A stretch of DNA of 64,000 bases from Allonocardiopsis opalescens (GCF_003002095.1 NZ_PVZC01000001.1:310001-374000); one strand, 5' to 3'. Counted from the first letter of the stretch, positions 41,615 to 50,474 are shown. Numbers and translations: made by a program. The notes: a model not told the origin generated them from the letters alone.

Positions 41615-41646
41615 GGTAGATTGAATCTACGTAGATCCGATCTACC
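41615..41646. promoter_or_regulatory. 32-bp palindrome before ATPase 1
   Basis: GGTAGAT-TGA-ATCTAC directly followed by GTAGAT-CCG-ATCTACC. The two halves are inverted copies except for the two 3-nt spacers, and each half is itself a dyad. The centre is TACGTA at 41628-41633. It lies just upstream of, or overlaps, the ATPase start and is a strong candidate operator. Confidence 0.85.
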
Positions 41647-43102
41647 TGAGGGGTGCACTGTCGCCACCGAGTTCGTCGGACGCTCAGCCGAGCTGAACGC
41701 GCTGCGCAAGCGCCTGGACCGGATCGCCGCCTCGGGAGCCGGTACCGCCGTCACCATCCGCGGTCGCCGCCAGGTGGGCAAGTCGCGGCTGGTCCAGGAG
41801 TTCTGCGACCGGAGCCGGGTTCCCTACCTGTACTTCACCGCCACCAAGGGCGCCTCGCCGGTGGAGTCCGTCGCCGCCTTCCTGGCCGAACTGCGGGAAT
41901 CCGGGCTCGCCGACCGGGAACGGGTGCCCGACTCCGCGGCCGGCAGTTGGCCGGACGCCTTCCGGGTCCTGGCGGCCGCGCTGCCCGAATCACCCGCCGT
42001 CGTGGTGCTGGACGAGCTGCCCTGGCTGGCCGAGCAGGACGACATCTTCGACGGCGCCCTCCAGACGGCCTGGGACCGGCTGCTGTCGCGGCGCCCGGTA
42101 CTGCTGCTGCTCCTCGGCAGCGACATCCACATGATGGAGCGGCTGACCGCCTACGACCGGCCGTTCTTCGGCCGCGCCGACACCATGGTGCTCGGCCCGC
42201 TCAACCCGGCCGAGACGGCGCGGGCGACCGGGCTGGCGGCCGCCGACGCGATCGACGCCCATCTCGTCACGGGCGGCCTGCCGGGGATGCTGCGCGGCTG
42301 GCCGCAGGGCACGCCCGCGCTCGCCTACCTGGAGTCCGAGTGCGCCGATCCGGCCTCACCGCTGTTCAGCGTGCCCGAGTCCGTGCTGGCGGCGGAGTTC
42401 CCCGCTCCCGACCACGCGCGTCGGGTGCTGGAGGCCGTGGGGGAGGGCGACCGCACCCACGCCGCCATCGCGGCGACCGCGGGCAGCCGGCAGGGGGCGC
42501 TGCCCTCGGGGACGCTCTCACCGCTGCTGCGCCGCCTGGTGGCCGACAAGCGGGTGCTGGCCGTGGAGGAGCCCTTGTCCACCGCCGCGGGCAAGCCGGC
42601 CCTGTACCGGGTGGCCGACAGCGGGCTGCGGCTGTACCTGGCCGCCACCCGGCGTGCGCAGGAGCAGGCGCGGCGCGGGCGGCCGGACGCGGCCTTCAAG
42701 CTGGTCGAGCGGCGCTGGTCGAGTTGGCGCGGCCGCGCGGTGGAGCCGCTGGTCCGCGAGTCCCTGGAGTTGGCGGCGCTGTCGGGGGCGCTGCCGTGGG
42801 ACGGCGTCGAAGCGGTCGGCGGCTGGTGGAACCGGCACTTCGACCCTGAGATCGATGTGGTGGCGGCCGACCGGGCGCCGGTGGCCCGCAGGGTCCTGGC
42901 CACCGGCTCGATCACATGGCTGCGCAAGCCCTTCGACCGGCACGACCTGGCCGAGCTGGTGAAGGTGTCGGCCCAGGTGCCGGGGGCGGTGCCGGGCAAG
43001 ACCGGCCTGGCGGTCGTCTCGCTGTCCGGAACGGACCTGCGGGACGGCGCGGACGCGGTGGACCTCGTCTGGGGGCCGGACGAGGTGGTCGGCGCCTGGT
43101 AG
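41621..43102 (+). CDS. archaeal-type AAA ATPase (DUF234 family) 1
   Basis: A protein of up to 493 aa. After EFVGRSAELNALRKRL comes Walker A RGRRQVGKS and a Walker B-like VVVLDELPWLA, then a winged-helix part and a C-terminal DUF234-like region. That region keeps PEIDVVAADR, but the following strand reads LATGSITWLRK and lacks the E-x-K of nuclease-like folds. The start is uncertain. In frame, only TTG 41621 (inside the palindrome) is a recognised start. GAGGGG at 41648-41653 instead points to codon GTC at 41660. A nearby GTG at 41653 is out of frame. Role unknown; related ATPases are suspected in DNA or stress functions. Confidence 0.8.
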   Translation: MNLRRSDLPEGCTVATEFVGRSAELNALRKRLDRIAASGAGTAVTIRGRRQVGKSRLVQEFCDRSRVPYLYFTATKGASPVESVAAFLAELRESGLADRERVPDSAAGSWPDAFRVLAAALPESPAVVVLDELPWLAEQDDIFDGALQTAWDRLLSRRPVLLLLLGSDIHMMERLTAYDRPFFGRADTMVLGPLNPAETARATGLAAADAIDAHLVTGGLPGMLRGWPQGTPALAYLESECADPASPLFSVPESVLAAEFPAPDHARRVLEAVGEGDRTHAAIAATAGSRQGALPSGTLSPLLRRLVADKRVLAVEEPLSTAAGKPALYRVADSGLRLYLAATRRAQEQARRGRPDAAFKLVERRWSSWRGRAVEPLVRESLELAALSGALPWDGVEAVGGWWNRHFDPEIDVVAADRAPVARRVLATGSITWLRKPFDRHDLAELVKVSAQVPGAVPGKTGLAVVSLSGTDLRDGADAVDLVWGPDEVVGAW

Positions 43103-43105
43103 CTG

Positions 43106-43144
43106 TTAGCGTTAACGTACTTATATTAAGTACGTTAACGCTAA
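43106..43144. promoter_or_regulatory. 39-bp perfect palindrome before ATPase 2
   Basis: Left arm TTAGCGTTAACGTACTTA (43106-43123), spacer TAT, right arm (43127-43144) exactly complementary: an 18-bp perfect inverted repeat in AT-rich sequence. It starts 3 nt after the ATPase 1 stop and ends 9 nt before the ATPase 2 start, so it likely spans the promoter as an operator. Confidence 0.85.
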
Positions 43145-43152
43145 GAGGTCGC

Positions 43153-44673
43153 TTGCTCTCGAAACCTGATGACGTCTTCGACCGAGACGATGAATGGGCG
43201 GACCTGGCCGACTTCACCGCCTCCGACCTTCCCGGGCTGCGGATCGCGATCGTGTACGGACGGCGGCGCCAGGGGAAGTCGTACCTGCTGCGACGCCTCG
43301 CCGAAGCGGCCGGCGGCCTCTACCACCTCGCGACGGAGCAGACGGAATCCATAGCGCTACGCCGGTTCGCCGACTCGTTCGCCACCTGGCTGGGGCAGCC
43401 GACGGGCGCCTTGGCCTTCAACGACTGGGAGCACGCGCTCACCTACGCCACCCGGGTGATGGCGGACAGGCGGCATGAGGGCGTCGGCGCCCCCATGCTG
43501 GTACTCGACGAGTTCCCCTACCTCGCTCACACGACCCCGGGCCTCCCCTCGATCGTGCAGGCGCTCTATGACGAGATCGGCCCGGGAGGGACGGGCGGGC
43601 GGACCCCGCTGCGCCTCGTGCTGTGCGGCTCGGCGATCTCGGTGATGGCGGATCTGCTGTCCGGGACCAAGGCGCTGCGCGGGCGCGGCGCGCTCGAGAT
43701 GCGGGTGACGCCGTTCGGTTTCCGGGACGCCCGCTCCTACTGGGGGATCACCGACCCGAACACGGCCTTCACCCACAACGCGCTCATCGGCGGGACGCCC
43801 GGCTACCGCGAACTGGTCCCCGTACCGCGGATCCCTGAGGACCCGGAGGGCATCGGCCGATGGATGGTCCGCAACGTCCTCCGGCCGACCGTCCCGCTCT
43901 TCGACGAGGCCAACCGCGTGATCCATGAAGATCCGCGGATACGGGACACCGCCGTCTACAGTTCACTGCTGGCCGCGGTCGCCGCGGGCGAGAGCGCCCC
44001 GGCGAAGATCGGCGGACTGCTCGGCCGGCCGACCAGCTCGCTGAGCTACCAGCTCCGGATGCTGGAGTCGGCGGGCTTCATCGAGCGTCGGCACGACCTT
44101 CTGCTCGACCGGCGACCTGCGATCGCGGTGGCCGATCCGGTGATGCGGCTGCACCACCTCGTCATCGAGCCGTATCTGGCCGAGTTGGAGGCCGGACGGG
44201 CGGCGGACGTCTGGCATGACGCTCAGCACACGGTCAAGTCCAAGATTCTCGGTCCTCATCTGGAGGCGATCGCCGCCGAGTGGACGGTGCGCTACGGGCG
44301 TCGCGAGGCCGGCTTGGAAACGGGCGGGGCCGGTCCGGCGACACTGCCCTGCAAGGAGCACCGGACCAGCCATGAGATCGACGTCTTGGGGCTGGTTCGC
44401 GGCGCCCGGCCGCGAACCGCGGGCGCCGGTGTGGCGTTCGTCGCCGAGGCCAAGGCGCGTGACCGGCCGCCGGGAATCGAGCAGCTGCGTCGGCTCGAGC
44501 ACATCCGCGAGCTGCTCAATCGTTCGGGTCACGACGCCGCCGACGCCCCGCTCGGGCTGTTCAGCGCGAACGGGTTCACCGACGAGGTCCGGGCCGAAGC
44601 GCTCCACCGCCAGGACGTGCTGCTCATAGGCATGGAGCACCTGTACGGGGACGCTCCGGTCGAGCGGGCCTGA
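43153..44673 (+). CDS. archaeal-type AAA ATPase (DUF234 family) 2
   Basis: A 506-aa protein from TTG 43153 (AGAGG 5 nt upstream). Start LLSKPDDVFDRDDEWADL, Walker A GRRRQGKSYLL near residues 35-45, Walker B VLDEFPYLAH near 118, then VLCGSAISVM and RGRGALEMRV segments of the family. A winged helix (LLGRPTSSLSYQLRMLESAG) and a C-terminal region with HEIDVLGLV and FVAEAKARD follow. The E-I-D ... E-A-K set matches a PD-(D/E)XK-like nuclease core. It is a paralogue of ATPase 1 with the core intact. Function unknown; ends in a strong terminator. Confidence 0.82.
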   Translation: MLSKPDDVFDRDDEWADLADFTASDLPGLRIAIVYGRRRQGKSYLLRRLAEAAGGLYHLATEQTESIALRRFADSFATWLGQPTGALAFNDWEHALTYATRVMADRRHEGVGAPMLVLDEFPYLAHTTPGLPSIVQALYDEIGPGGTGGRTPLRLVLCGSAISVMADLLSGTKALRGRGALEMRVTPFGFRDARSYWGITDPNTAFTHNALIGGTPGYRELVPVPRIPEDPEGIGRWMVRNVLRPTVPLFDEANRVIHEDPRIRDTAVYSSLLAAVAAGESAPAKIGGLLGRPTSSLSYQLRMLESAGFIERRHDLLLDRRPAIAVADPVMRLHHLVIEPYLAELEAGRAADVWHDAQHTVKSKILGPHLEAIAAEWTVRYGRREAGLETGGAGPATLPCKEHRTSHEIDVLGLVRGARPRTAGAGVAFVAEAKARDRPPGIEQLRRLEHIRELLNRSGHDAADAPLGLFSANGFTDEVRAEALHRQDVLLIGMEHLYGDAPVERA

Positions 44674-44700
44674 CGGCCGAACGAACCTGGTGAACGCCGG

Positions 44701-44738
44701 CGGCCGGGTGGGGCGGCTCGCGCCGTCCCACCCGGCCG
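44701..44738. terminator. bidirectional hairpin terminator
   Basis: Arms CGGCCGGGTGGG and CCCACCCGGCCG, extended by a G-T pair and four more pairs around loop TCGC: about 17 bp of stem. It lies midway between the convergent stops at 44673 and 44764. Confidence 0.85.
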
Positions 44739-44763
44739 GGGTGTTACTCGGTGCGGGGGTCCG

Positions 44764-45741
44764 CTACAGGGCGGCGGGGCCGGCCTGGGCGGCGGCGGCC
44801 TCGGCGTCGGTGCGGCGGGTCTCCGCGTCGGCCAGGGCGGCGGCGTCGCGGTCGGCGGTGGCGCGCAGGGCGCGGACGCCGGTCATCGAGCCGCGCAGGG
44901 GGGTGGTGTCGCCGATGATCTCGCCGCGGACGCGGTTGTCGGAGCCGACGGCGGCCACCGGGTCGTTGCCCGTGGCGGTGAGGTTGTTGCGGATGATGTT
45001 CTGGTCGATGGTCACGCCGCCGGTGTTGCCGGTGACGGTGACGCTGCGGTTCCAGTAGCTGGTGGCGTCGCACTCGGCCAGCGGGGTGGCGGCGCCGATC
45101 TGCAGGGCGCCGGTGTTGGCGGAGAAGGTGCCGTTGCCGTACACCTCGCTGCCGCACACGACGCTGCCGTACTCGTTGCCGTTGCGCACGGTGAGGTTGC
45201 CCTCGACCACCACGTCGAAGACGTCGGCGTAGACGGTGCCGTCGGCGATGAGGTTGCCGCCGACGGTGGAGGACTCGGCGAAGAGGTCGCCGGTGCGGGC
45301 GTCGAGGTTGCCGCCCACGGCGGAGCCGTCGGAGATCAGGAAGCCCTCGACCGCGGCGCCGTCGACGGTCACCGAGCGCACGTTGCCGGCGAACTCGCTG
45401 GACTCCAGGTAGGCGCCGAAGCCGGCGCGCAGGGTGACCGCGCCGCCGACGGCGGTCTCGACCGCGTCGAAGTAGCCGTCCTGCTGCACGGTGACCGCGC
45501 CCTCGATGGTGCCGCCGGTGATGAGGAGGTCGGCCCCGGCCTGGACGCGGACGTCACCCTGGATGGTGGTTCCGGTGAGGTCGCAGGAGCGGCCGGCCGG
45601 GACGAAGAGGTCACCCGGCACCGTCACGGCCCCCGCCGTACCGATGCACCGGGTGTCGAGGTCCGCACTGGCCGGCGCCGCGAAGGCGAAGCCGCTGGCC
45701 GCGAGCATCGCGGCGGTCACGATCGTGGTGCGTCTGCGCAT
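44764..45741 (-). CDS. secreted beta-solenoid-like protein of unknown function
   Basis: A 325-aa exported protein. Signal peptide MRRRTTIVTAAMLAASG, cleavage after ASA near residue 26. The mature part is built of short strand-turn repeats (GTTIQGDVRV, GGTIEGAVTV, TAVGGAVTL, STVGGNLIA, VVVEGNLTVRNG), spaced about 20 residues. This suggests a right-handed beta-helix like bactofilin or pectate-lyase folds. Two Cys pairs may form disulfides. The C-terminal 50 residues are Ala/Asp/Arg-rich and probably helical. ATG 45741 follows AAAGGAAAG. Structural or matrix role inferred; no enzyme motif seen. Confidence 0.7.
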   Translation of the reverse strand: MRRRTTIVTAAMLAASGFAFAAPASADLDTRCIGTAGAVTVPGDLFVPAGRSCDLTGTTIQGDVRVQAGADLLITGGTIEGAVTVQQDGYFDAVETAVGGAVTLRAGFGAYLESSEFAGNVRSVTVDGAAVEGFLISDGSAVGGNLDARTGDLFAESSTVGGNLIADGTVYADVFDVVVEGNLTVRNGNEYGSVVCGSEVYGNGTFSANTGALQIGAATPLAECDATSYWNRSVTVTGNTGGVTIDQNIIRNNLTATGNDPVAAVGSDNRVRGEIIGDTTPLRGSMTGVRALRATADRDAAALADAETRRTDAEAAAAQAGPAAL

Positions 45742-45958
45742 CGAGCATCTTTCCTTTGTTGGTGAGAAAGGACGGACGGCCGGATGGCAGTCCGAGGGGG
45801 GCCGGACGGGTCGGCGGGGAGGCCCGTACGGCAGGCGAGAACAGTGATGCGGCCATTGTGGTGGATGCTTCGGCCGGTGCGCCATAGCGCTTCGGTGAAG
45901 GCTTGCCAACGCCCGCGAGGCCGCGAGGACGCGGGCGTGGCAAGCCCGTCACCATGGG

Positions 45959-48778
45959 TTACTGCTCGGACAGACCGTCGATGACCTGGTCGGCGGCCCA
46001 GTACAGGTCCTCGGCCATGGCCGAGTCGGCGATCCCGCCGCCGCGGATGCCCTCCTGGAACCGCCGCAGCGAGCGCTCGGCCAGGGCGGTCTCGCCCCGG
46101 TCCAGGTGCCGCTGCGCGGTGGACAGGTGGGTGCTGAGCGGGTTGGCGGTGGCGCGGTCGACGTGGCCGGCCGCGACGTGCTCGCCGAACTCCGCGGTCA
46201 GGTCGGCCAGGGCGTCGGCGGCCGAGGCGGCCGGCACCACCCCGTTGCCGCGGAAGGTGAACGCGTCCAGGTCGACGCCGCCGGTGGAGGTGGCGTAGAG
46301 CGTGCCGGTCTCCGTCGGCGGGTCGGTGAACTCGGCCGACACGCTCTCGTAGCCGGTGCTCGCGCCGACCTCGACGGTGCCGACCACCGGCCCGTCCGGC
46401 GCGTTCCAGCGCAGTTCGACGGTGCCGCCGGCCGCCGAGGAGGCGGCCAGGGTGACCCCGTCGATCCCGGTGAGGTTCACGTCGTCGTAGGCGATCCAGT
46501 CACCGGGGTCCAGCGAGGTGACGGCCCGGAAGCCGCTGGCGTCGTCGTCGTTGACGACCTCCACCCCGCTGGTCGGCGCGGCGTGCTCGGCCTCCCGGTA
46601 CTTGGGCAGCAGCCGCAGGCTCACCTCGGTGGTGGCCGGCGGGACGTCGCCCGCGCCGCTGTCGGTGTAGCGGACCACGATCGCGGCGTAGACGTTCTCC
46701 GTCGGGCCGTGGTCGGAGTCGGTGCTGGTCGGGAAGACGCCCGTGCAGCCGCTGCCCGTGGGGCCGGGGTGGGCGTGGTCGTTGTTGTGGCCCAGGCCGA
46801 GCTGCCAGGTGACCCGTGCGCAGTCGATCGCGTCGCCGTCCTCGGGGTCGGTGACGGTCACCTCGTAGGGCACCTCCTGGCCCCACTCGAAGAATCCGCC
46901 GGCCGGCGGTGTCTCGATGGTGACGGTCGGCGCGGTGTTGCCCGGCGTGATCGCCCGGGAGGCCAGCCCGATCCGCCCCTCGGGGTCCCTCACCCGCAGG
47001 ATCGCGTTGAACAGGCCCTCCTCGGTGTAGGTGTGGCTGGCCGTGGGGCCGGTGGCGTCGAAGGTGCCGTCGCCGTCGAAGTCCCACTCGTAGGTCAGCT
47101 CGGCGCCCTCGGGGTCGGTCGACCCGCTCGCGTCGAAGGCGACCTCCAGCGGGACGGGCCCGCCGGTGGGCGTGGCGGTCAGCGACGGGCGGGGCGACTG
47201 GTTGCCCTCGACGTAGTCAATCCGGTACAGCCCGGCCTCGGGGTTCTCCCGGAAGAAGCCGTTGCCGTACTCCAGCACGTACAGCGAGCCGTCGGGGCCG
47301 AACTCGATGTCCATCGGGTTCTCCCACGGCGGCAGGCCCTGGGACAGCTGCTCGGCGCGCGGGAAGACGTCCTCGATCGCGGTCACCTCGGCATTGGGCC
47401 CGGCCTGGGTGAAGGCCGCGACGTAGTCCTGGGAGAACTCGCTGAAGAAGACCTTGCCGTCCCAGTACGCGGGGAACCGGTACGGGTTGTCGCTCTCGGT
47501 GTCGTAGTGGTAGACGGGGCCGCCCATCGGGCCCTGGCCGGTGCCGGCGCCGAAGGCGGTCAGCTCGGGCCACGGCTGGTGGGTGTCCTGGTCGCCGTAG
47601 TACAGCTGCGGCGCGGTGGCCGGCGGGACCACGTCCAGGCCGGTGTTGTGCCGCGAGTTGTTCTCGGCCCCGGCCTCGCAGTCGAAGAACTCGCCCGGGG
47701 TGCCGGTCGCGAAGTCCCACTCGTTGTAGTTGGCATTGGGGCCGTGGCAGTAGGGCCAGCCCGCGTTGAGCGGCCGGTCGGTGCTGGTGCTCTGCCACTC
47801 GACGTAGCCCATCGGGCCGCGCTGGTCGTTGGCGACCCCGCTGTCGGGGCCGTAGTCGCCCCAGTACACGCCGCCGGTCTGCGGGTCGACGTCCATCCGG
47901 AACGGGTTGCGCACGCCCATCACGAAGATCTCGGGGCGGGCCTGCTCCGGGTCGTACTCGCCGGCCGGGAAGAGGTTGCCCTCGGGGATGGTGTAGCTGC
48001 CGTCCTCCTGCACGGTGATGCGCAGGATCTTGCCGCGCAGGTCGGCGGTGCTGCCGGCGCCGCGGCGGGCGTCGAAGCCCGGGTTCATGTTCGGCGCGTC
48101 GTTGTTGGGCGCGAAGCCGTTGGCGCCCGGGGTGCTGGCCGGGGTGTTGTCGCCGGTCGCCAGGTAGAGGTTGCCCTCGGCGTCCCAGCCGACGTCGCCG
48201 CCGACGTGGCAGCACTGGCCGCGCTGCACCTCGACCTGGATGATCTCCTGCTCGGTGGACAGGTCGAGGGAGTCGGTCTCCTCGTCCCACTGGAAGCGGG
48301 ACAGCTGGTTGTAGCCGAGCCACCGGTCCCAGTACGACTCGTCCTCACCGGCCGGCAGGGTCTGCGGCGCGCTGCCCTGCGGGGTGTCCAGCGGCGGCGC
48401 GTAGTAGATGTACACCCAGCCGTTCTCGGCGAAGTCGGGGTCCAGCGCGATGGTCTGGAGCCCGTCCTCGGAGTTGGCATAGACCGGGATGCGGTTGATG
48501 ACCCGGGTGATGCCGGTGGACGGGTCCGTCAGCCGCACGTCGCCGTTGCGCGCGGTGTGCAGCACCCTGAGGTCGGGCATGACGGCCAGGTCGATGGGCT
48601 CGCCGACGCTCTCGCTCAGCAGCACCCGCTCGTAGTTCTCCCAGTGCAGCGCCTCGTCGTGCGCGCTCGCCGGGGCGGCCGTGGCGGACAGGCCGGCCAG
48701 CGGTATCAGCAGGGTCACGGCCAGGGCGGTCAGGCGCCTGGCCCACCCCGCCCGGCGCGGCCTGGCAGTGGGTTTCAC
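45959..48778 (-). CDS. secreted PQQ-dependent sugar dehydrogenase-like multidomain protein
   Basis: A 939-aa exoprotein. Signal peptide 1-39 (APASA-HD). Glucose/sorbosone dehydrogenase propeller at about 45-515 (LQTIALDPDFAENGWVYIYY, CCHVGGDVGWDAEGNLYLATG, ADLRGKILRIT, MDIEFGPDGSLYVLEYG). A PKD domain (about 525-610) precedes an Ig-like linker domain, a CBM6-like part (about 715-840) and a C-terminal FIMAH-like helical domain (850-939). It is a paralogue of the 1440-aa protein, without ThuA and the extra domains. Start GTG 48778 with AAGGAGA. It probably forms an operon with the TIM-barrel gene upstream (157-nt gap). Confidence 0.88.
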   Translation of the reverse strand: MKPTARPRRAGWARRLTALAVTLLIPLAGLSATAAPASAHDEALHWENYERVLLSESVGEPIDLAVMPDLRVLHTARNGDVRLTDPSTGITRVINRIPVYANSEDGLQTIALDPDFAENGWVYIYYAPPLDTPQGSAPQTLPAGEDESYWDRWLGYNQLSRFQWDEETDSLDLSTEQEIIQVEVQRGQCCHVGGDVGWDAEGNLYLATGDNTPASTPGANGFAPNNDAPNMNPGFDARRGAGSTADLRGKILRITVQEDGSYTIPEGNLFPAGEYDPEQARPEIFVMGVRNPFRMDVDPQTGGVYWGDYGPDSGVANDQRGPMGYVEWQSTSTDRPLNAGWPYCHGPNANYNEWDFATGTPGEFFDCEAGAENNSRHNTGLDVVPPATAPQLYYGDQDTHQPWPELTAFGAGTGQGPMGGPVYHYDTESDNPYRFPAYWDGKVFFSEFSQDYVAAFTQAGPNAEVTAIEDVFPRAEQLSQGLPPWENPMDIEFGPDGSLYVLEYGNGFFRENPEAGLYRIDYVEGNQSPRPSLTATPTGGPVPLEVAFDASGSTDPEGAELTYEWDFDGDGTFDATGPTASHTYTEEGLFNAILRVRDPEGRIGLASRAITPGNTAPTVTIETPPAGGFFEWGQEVPYEVTVTDPEDGDAIDCARVTWQLGLGHNNDHAHPGPTGSGCTGVFPTSTDSDHGPTENVYAAIVVRYTDSGAGDVPPATTEVSLRLLPKYREAEHAAPTSGVEVVNDDDASGFRAVTSLDPGDWIAYDDVNLTGIDGVTLAASSAAGGTVELRWNAPDGPVVGTVEVGASTGYESVSAEFTDPPTETGTLYATSTGGVDLDAFTFRGNGVVPAASAADALADLTAEFGEHVAAGHVDRATANPLSTHLSTAQRHLDRGETALAERSLRRFQEGIRGGGIADSAMAEDLYWAADQVIDGLSEQ

Positions 48779-48935
48779 CGGTGGTCTCCTTCTGTCGGCA
48801 TACGGGACGAGTCCGTTCCGGCTGCGGGCCGGGCGGCGGCCGCGGCGGCCGCCGCGGGCACGGTGGACCGGCCGCGCGGCGGCGCGCCGGGCGCGCCGCC
48901 TGGGAGGAACGGGTGAGGCGGAGGGAGCGGGAGGG

Positions 48936-49916
48936 TCAGCCGCGCAGCCGGACCATCGCGTCGTAGCTGCGCTCGGCGTTGCCGAGCGAGTTGACGGGGT
49001 GCGGCGGCACGGCGGTGGAGCCGGCGTTGTCCTGCTCCCAGATGGGGTGGAAGCCGCGGGCCCGGATGGTGCTGAAGAACTCCTGGTAGGGGAGGTCGCC
49101 GGCGCCGAACTCGATGATGTCGTAGCCGTTGGGGTTGCTCGGGTTGGTGTCGCCGTCCTTGACGTGGAACAGCGGGTAGCGGCGCGGGTGGGCCGTCACG
49201 TAGTCGATCGGCTCGAAGCCGGGGTACAGGTGCCGGCCGACGAAGGCCCAGTAGATGTCCATCTCCAGGAAGACGGCTCTGGGGTCGGTGTTCTCCAGGA
49301 ACACGTCGTAGAGGCGCACCTGCGGCTGGTCCTGCGCGAAGGCGAACTCGCCGGCGTGGTTGTGCTGGTAGAGCTTGAGGCCGCGCGCCGCGGCCACCTC
49401 GCCCCAGGCGTTGAACTCCTCGGCCGCCGCCCGGTAGCCGTCCACGGTGTTGACGTCGGTGGGGGCCTGGGGGGTGCCGATGTGGCGCATCCCGAGGATC
49501 TCGGCGTTGTCCAGCTCGGCGTCCAGATTGTTGCGCAGGCCGTTGATCGTCACGTGGCTGCCGACCGCGCGCAGGCCGTTGTCGTCGAGGAGCCGCCTGA
49601 TCTCCGGGACGGTGATCGGACCGACGCCGCCCTGGGTGTATCCGGCGAACTCCACCTCGGCGTAGCCCATCTGGGCCAGCTCCTCGAAGACGGCGCGGAA
49701 GCCGAGGGAGTTCACCTTGTCGCGGATGCTGTAGAGCTGGATGCCGATCTTGCCCGGGGGCAGCAGCCGGCCGCCCGCGTGGGCGGGTCCGGCCGCGGCC
49801 GCGGTGAGTGCTGCTCCTGCGCTGACGGCGACCGTGCTCGCGGTGACGGTCTTGAGGAAGGCGCGGCGGTCGAACTCAAGGCTCTTGGAGCTCGGGGTGC
49901 GTGCGCTGCGGGCCAT
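48936..49916 (-). CDS. Tat-exported sugar-isomerase-like TIM-barrel protein
   Basis: A 326-aa protein with a twin-arginine signal, FDRRAFLKTV near residues 15-24, then a hydrophobic stretch and cleavage near AHA-GG (residue 47). The rest is an AP-endonuclease-2/xylose-isomerase-like barrel: KIGIQLYSIRDKV, YAEVEFAG, LYQHNHAGEF, FLEMDIYWAF (metal Asp/Glu), LFHVKDGD, WEQDNAG. Exported members beside ThuA- and PQQ-dehydrogenase proteins are thought to act on oxidised (3-keto) sugars; that role is inference here. ATG 49916 follows CAGGAG. Confidence 0.85.
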   Translation of the reverse strand: MARSARTPSSKSLEFDRRAFLKTVTASTVAVSAGAALTAAAAGPAHAGGRLLPPGKIGIQLYSIRDKVNSLGFRAVFEELAQMGYAEVEFAGYTQGGVGPITVPEIRRLLDDNGLRAVGSHVTINGLRNNLDAELDNAEILGMRHIGTPQAPTDVNTVDGYRAAAEEFNAWGEVAAARGLKLYQHNHAGEFAFAQDQPQVRLYDVFLENTDPRAVFLEMDIYWAFVGRHLYPGFEPIDYVTAHPRRYPLFHVKDGDTNPSNPNGYDIIEFGAGDLPYQEFFSTIRARGFHPIWEQDNAGSTAVPPHPVNSLGNAERSYDAMVRLRG

Positions 49917-50134
49917 GGCTACTCCTGGGCGACGGGTGGGAACAGGGCGGACGGGCGAGCGGGAGGACGCGCCGGAGCGGGCGGGCGCCGTGCGGGACGG
50001 GACGCGTGCGGGTCCTGGCCCGCGCGGGCGGGCCGGACGGTGGAGGCGGCGAGAGCGACGGATCGGCGAGAGTGGCGAGAGCTGCGGATCGGCGAGAACG
50101 TCGGTGTCGGGAGACGGCCTATACCACGGGCTGA

Positions 50135-50154
50135 GACTCCGATGTGACGGAGTC
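50135..50154. promoter_or_regulatory. dyad GACTCCG-N6-CGGAGTC
   Basis: Perfect 7-bp inverted arms separated by ATGTGA, 219 nt upstream of the TIM-barrel start. It could be an operator or a leader hairpin. Confidence 0.5.
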
Positions 50155-50474
50155 GTTGAGTGCAAGCAGGAGATTACCCACACAGCCCCGGATAGGGAAT
50201 GTCTTTCGCGGGACGGATTCAATCTTTGTTCACAGGCTTGCCAAAGTTGACCGGTCATTCCAGGGGCGGGTTCTGAGCGCGCCGAGTCGGTCGCGGACGG
50301 TGACGAGTCGGCCCGCCGTCCGGGCGCACGGCTGGGCCGCGCAGGTCAGCACAGGTCAGGATGGATGTACCCGCACGTCCTGGCATAGCGGGCGAAGGGC
50401 GCGGACACCGTCACCGCCGCGCAACCGGGATGAGATTCGGTGGAAACCTTGACCGCGGCTCGGGCCCTCTCTAG

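Noticed and set aside
41653-42849. GTG 41653 with GAGGGG as start of a 398-codon gene
   Set aside because: That frame lacks any ATPase motif; the Walker motifs are in the neighbouring frame. The good ribosome site there is noted as a puzzle instead.
44701-44738. Palindrome at 44701 as a third operator of the ATPase type
   Set aside because: It is very GC-rich, lies between convergent stops and forms a stable stem, so a terminator explains it better.
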